Positions 12,486 to 13,256 of a stretch of DNA of 13,256 nucleotides are shown piece after piece; the stretch's first letter is position 1; each line of letters begins with the position of its first letter. Origin of the DNA: an uncultured bacterium (GTDB lineage Bacteria > Cyanobacteriota > Vampirovibrionia > Gastranaerophilales > Gastranaerophilaceae). The translations under genes and the position numbers were made by a program. The DNA lies in contig URYF01000042.1 of NCBI GenBank assembly GCA_900551965.1, positions 1-13,256 on the forward strand, given 5' to 3'. The notes beneath the pieces are model-generated. The model was not told the DNA's origin and did not search any database. It was given only the letters and a program-made list of their open reading frames with translations.

Positions 12486-13256
12486 TTATTTATTATAAGC
12501 CTCAAAGAAAGCTTTTAATAATTCCTGACCTTCAAGCATTGTTTTATAATCCACATATTCTCTTGCTGAGTGCATATTGCAAACAGTTGCAAGTCCGATT
12601 AAATATGGAGAGAATTTTTCACCTTTAGCGTTTGTTTTGTTAGCGTAAACGTGAGTTTCTGCACCTGCATGGAATGATGAAATTTCAGGTTCTACCCCGA
12701 TACTTTTTGCTGCTGTTTCAAATAAAATCGGAAGGTATTCATCTTCGTTTTTTTCAAACATAGGCATTTTTTCTGTGAATTCTATTTCAGCCTTAGCAAT
12801 TCCTTCGTATTCTTCATTGAACGATTTAACCGCATCTTTCATCATATCCATAAGTTCAATTTCTTTATCTTTTCTTGAACTTCTGATTGAATAAGTCGCA
12901 TGAGCCTCTGTATTTATAACGTTTGTTACATTAACATCACCGGCGCAAATTCCACCGATATTGCATGATGTTATAACTTGGTTCTTTTCGCCGTAATATA
13001 CGCCCTGTGGTAATTCTGAGATAATATCGGCAATGAGTTTTGCAGCATTTTCTCTTTCAGGATCTGCGATATCATTTCCAGAATGACCGCCTTTTGGTGC
13101 GCTTACCCTTAAATCAACAGTAACATAGCTTGCGCCGGAAACAAGGCATTGTCCAAGTGAATCGCTATCTAGAACCAAAACATATTTTGAGTTAATTTTT
13201 GAAAAATCAGCATTCTTAATTCCGGTCATAGAACTTTCTTCATCTCTGGTGAATAG
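12486..13256 (-). CDS. M20-family dipeptidase (PepD/PepT-like), C-terminal part
   Basis: The frame is open to the right edge, so the N-terminus is missing; 256 residues are visible, and the internal Met at 13229 is not the start. The first visible residues, LFTRDEESSM, hold the acidic pair of the M20 active site (metal ligand and general base). Next come VLDSDSLG (metal ligand Asp), SAPKGGHSGNDI (dimerisation/lid-domain entry, very like PepD), a lid domain with NVTNVINTEAHATYSIRS-type strand, FHAGAETHVYA (like the IHAGLE of PepD) and, near the end, NMHSAREY with the last metal ligand His. These are two-metal aminopeptidases or dipeptidases of the cytoplasm. The lid is of single size, closer to PepT than PepD. 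The DegT-like gene follows after 3 nt. Confidence 0.88.
   Translation of the reverse strand, partial: LFTRDEESSMTGIKNADFSKINSKYVLVLDSDSLGQCLVSGASYVTVDLRVSAPKGGHSGNDIADPERENAAKLIADIISELPQGVYYGEKNQVITSCNIGGICAGDVNVTNVINTEAHATYSIRSSRKDKEIELMDMMKDAVKSFNEEYEGIAKAEIEFTEKMPMFEKNEDEYLPILFETAAKSIGVEPEISSFHAGAETHVYANKTNAKGEKFSPYLIGLATVCNMHSAREYVDYKTMLEGQELLKAFFEAYNK

Overview
The window is AT-rich, uses the standard bacterial code (TAA, TAG and TGA all act as stops) and is densely packed with short operons on both strands. Gene content (RicT/PSP1 protein, MurQ, GpsA, lumazine synthase, a thioredoxin-CcdA pair), base composition and a set of lineage-type hydrophobic proteins suggest a gut-type non-photosynthetic cyanobacterial relative (Gastranaerophilales / Vampirovibrionia). 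That assignment is recognition and inference; a low-GC Firmicute is the main alternative. No tRNA, rRNA, CRISPR array, transposase or integrase is visible, and no gene-free stretch exceeds 300 bases (the longest is about 248, at 5960-6207).

Layout. 1-1072 (minus) is the N-terminal part of a hydrophobic protein with an internal duplication, running off the left edge. A PnuC-type vitamin transporter (1180-1872, plus) is followed convergently by two overlapping minus-strand genes (1869-2946) related to the first protein. Together these three form a small cluster of an unnamed membrane protein family. A control region with four copies of TTTGTTA separates them from a divergent gene for a two-domain ferritin-like (di-iron) protein (3145-4440), which ends in a strong terminator. 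Facing it is a lipase-like alpha/beta hydrolase with an unusual repeat-bearing C-terminal tail (4489-5529, minus), and divergent from that a small membrane protein (5570-5959).

6208-10709 is a plus-strand block of metabolic genes: a membrane-anchored thioredoxin and CcdA (extracytoplasmic thiol reduction), ribH (riboflavin), murQ (peptidoglycan recycling), gpsA (glycerol-3-phosphate for lipids) and a RicT/YaaT-like Fe-S protein. Tight spacing and two TAATG stop-start overlaps argue for co-transcription of at least parts of it. A near-perfect 34-bp palindrome abutting a consensus -35 box lies upstream.

The right end has an 88-residue orphan protein (10716-10982, minus) divergent from a MarR-type regulator (11121-11582, plus) across a promoter full of inverted repeats. 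It is followed by a compact DegT-like aminotransferase homologue and the C-terminal part of an M20 dipeptidase (both minus), which leaves the window at the right edge.

The least explained material is the duplicated membrane protein family, the tandem ferritin-like protein with its operator-like upstream region, and the hydrolase with its repeat tail.
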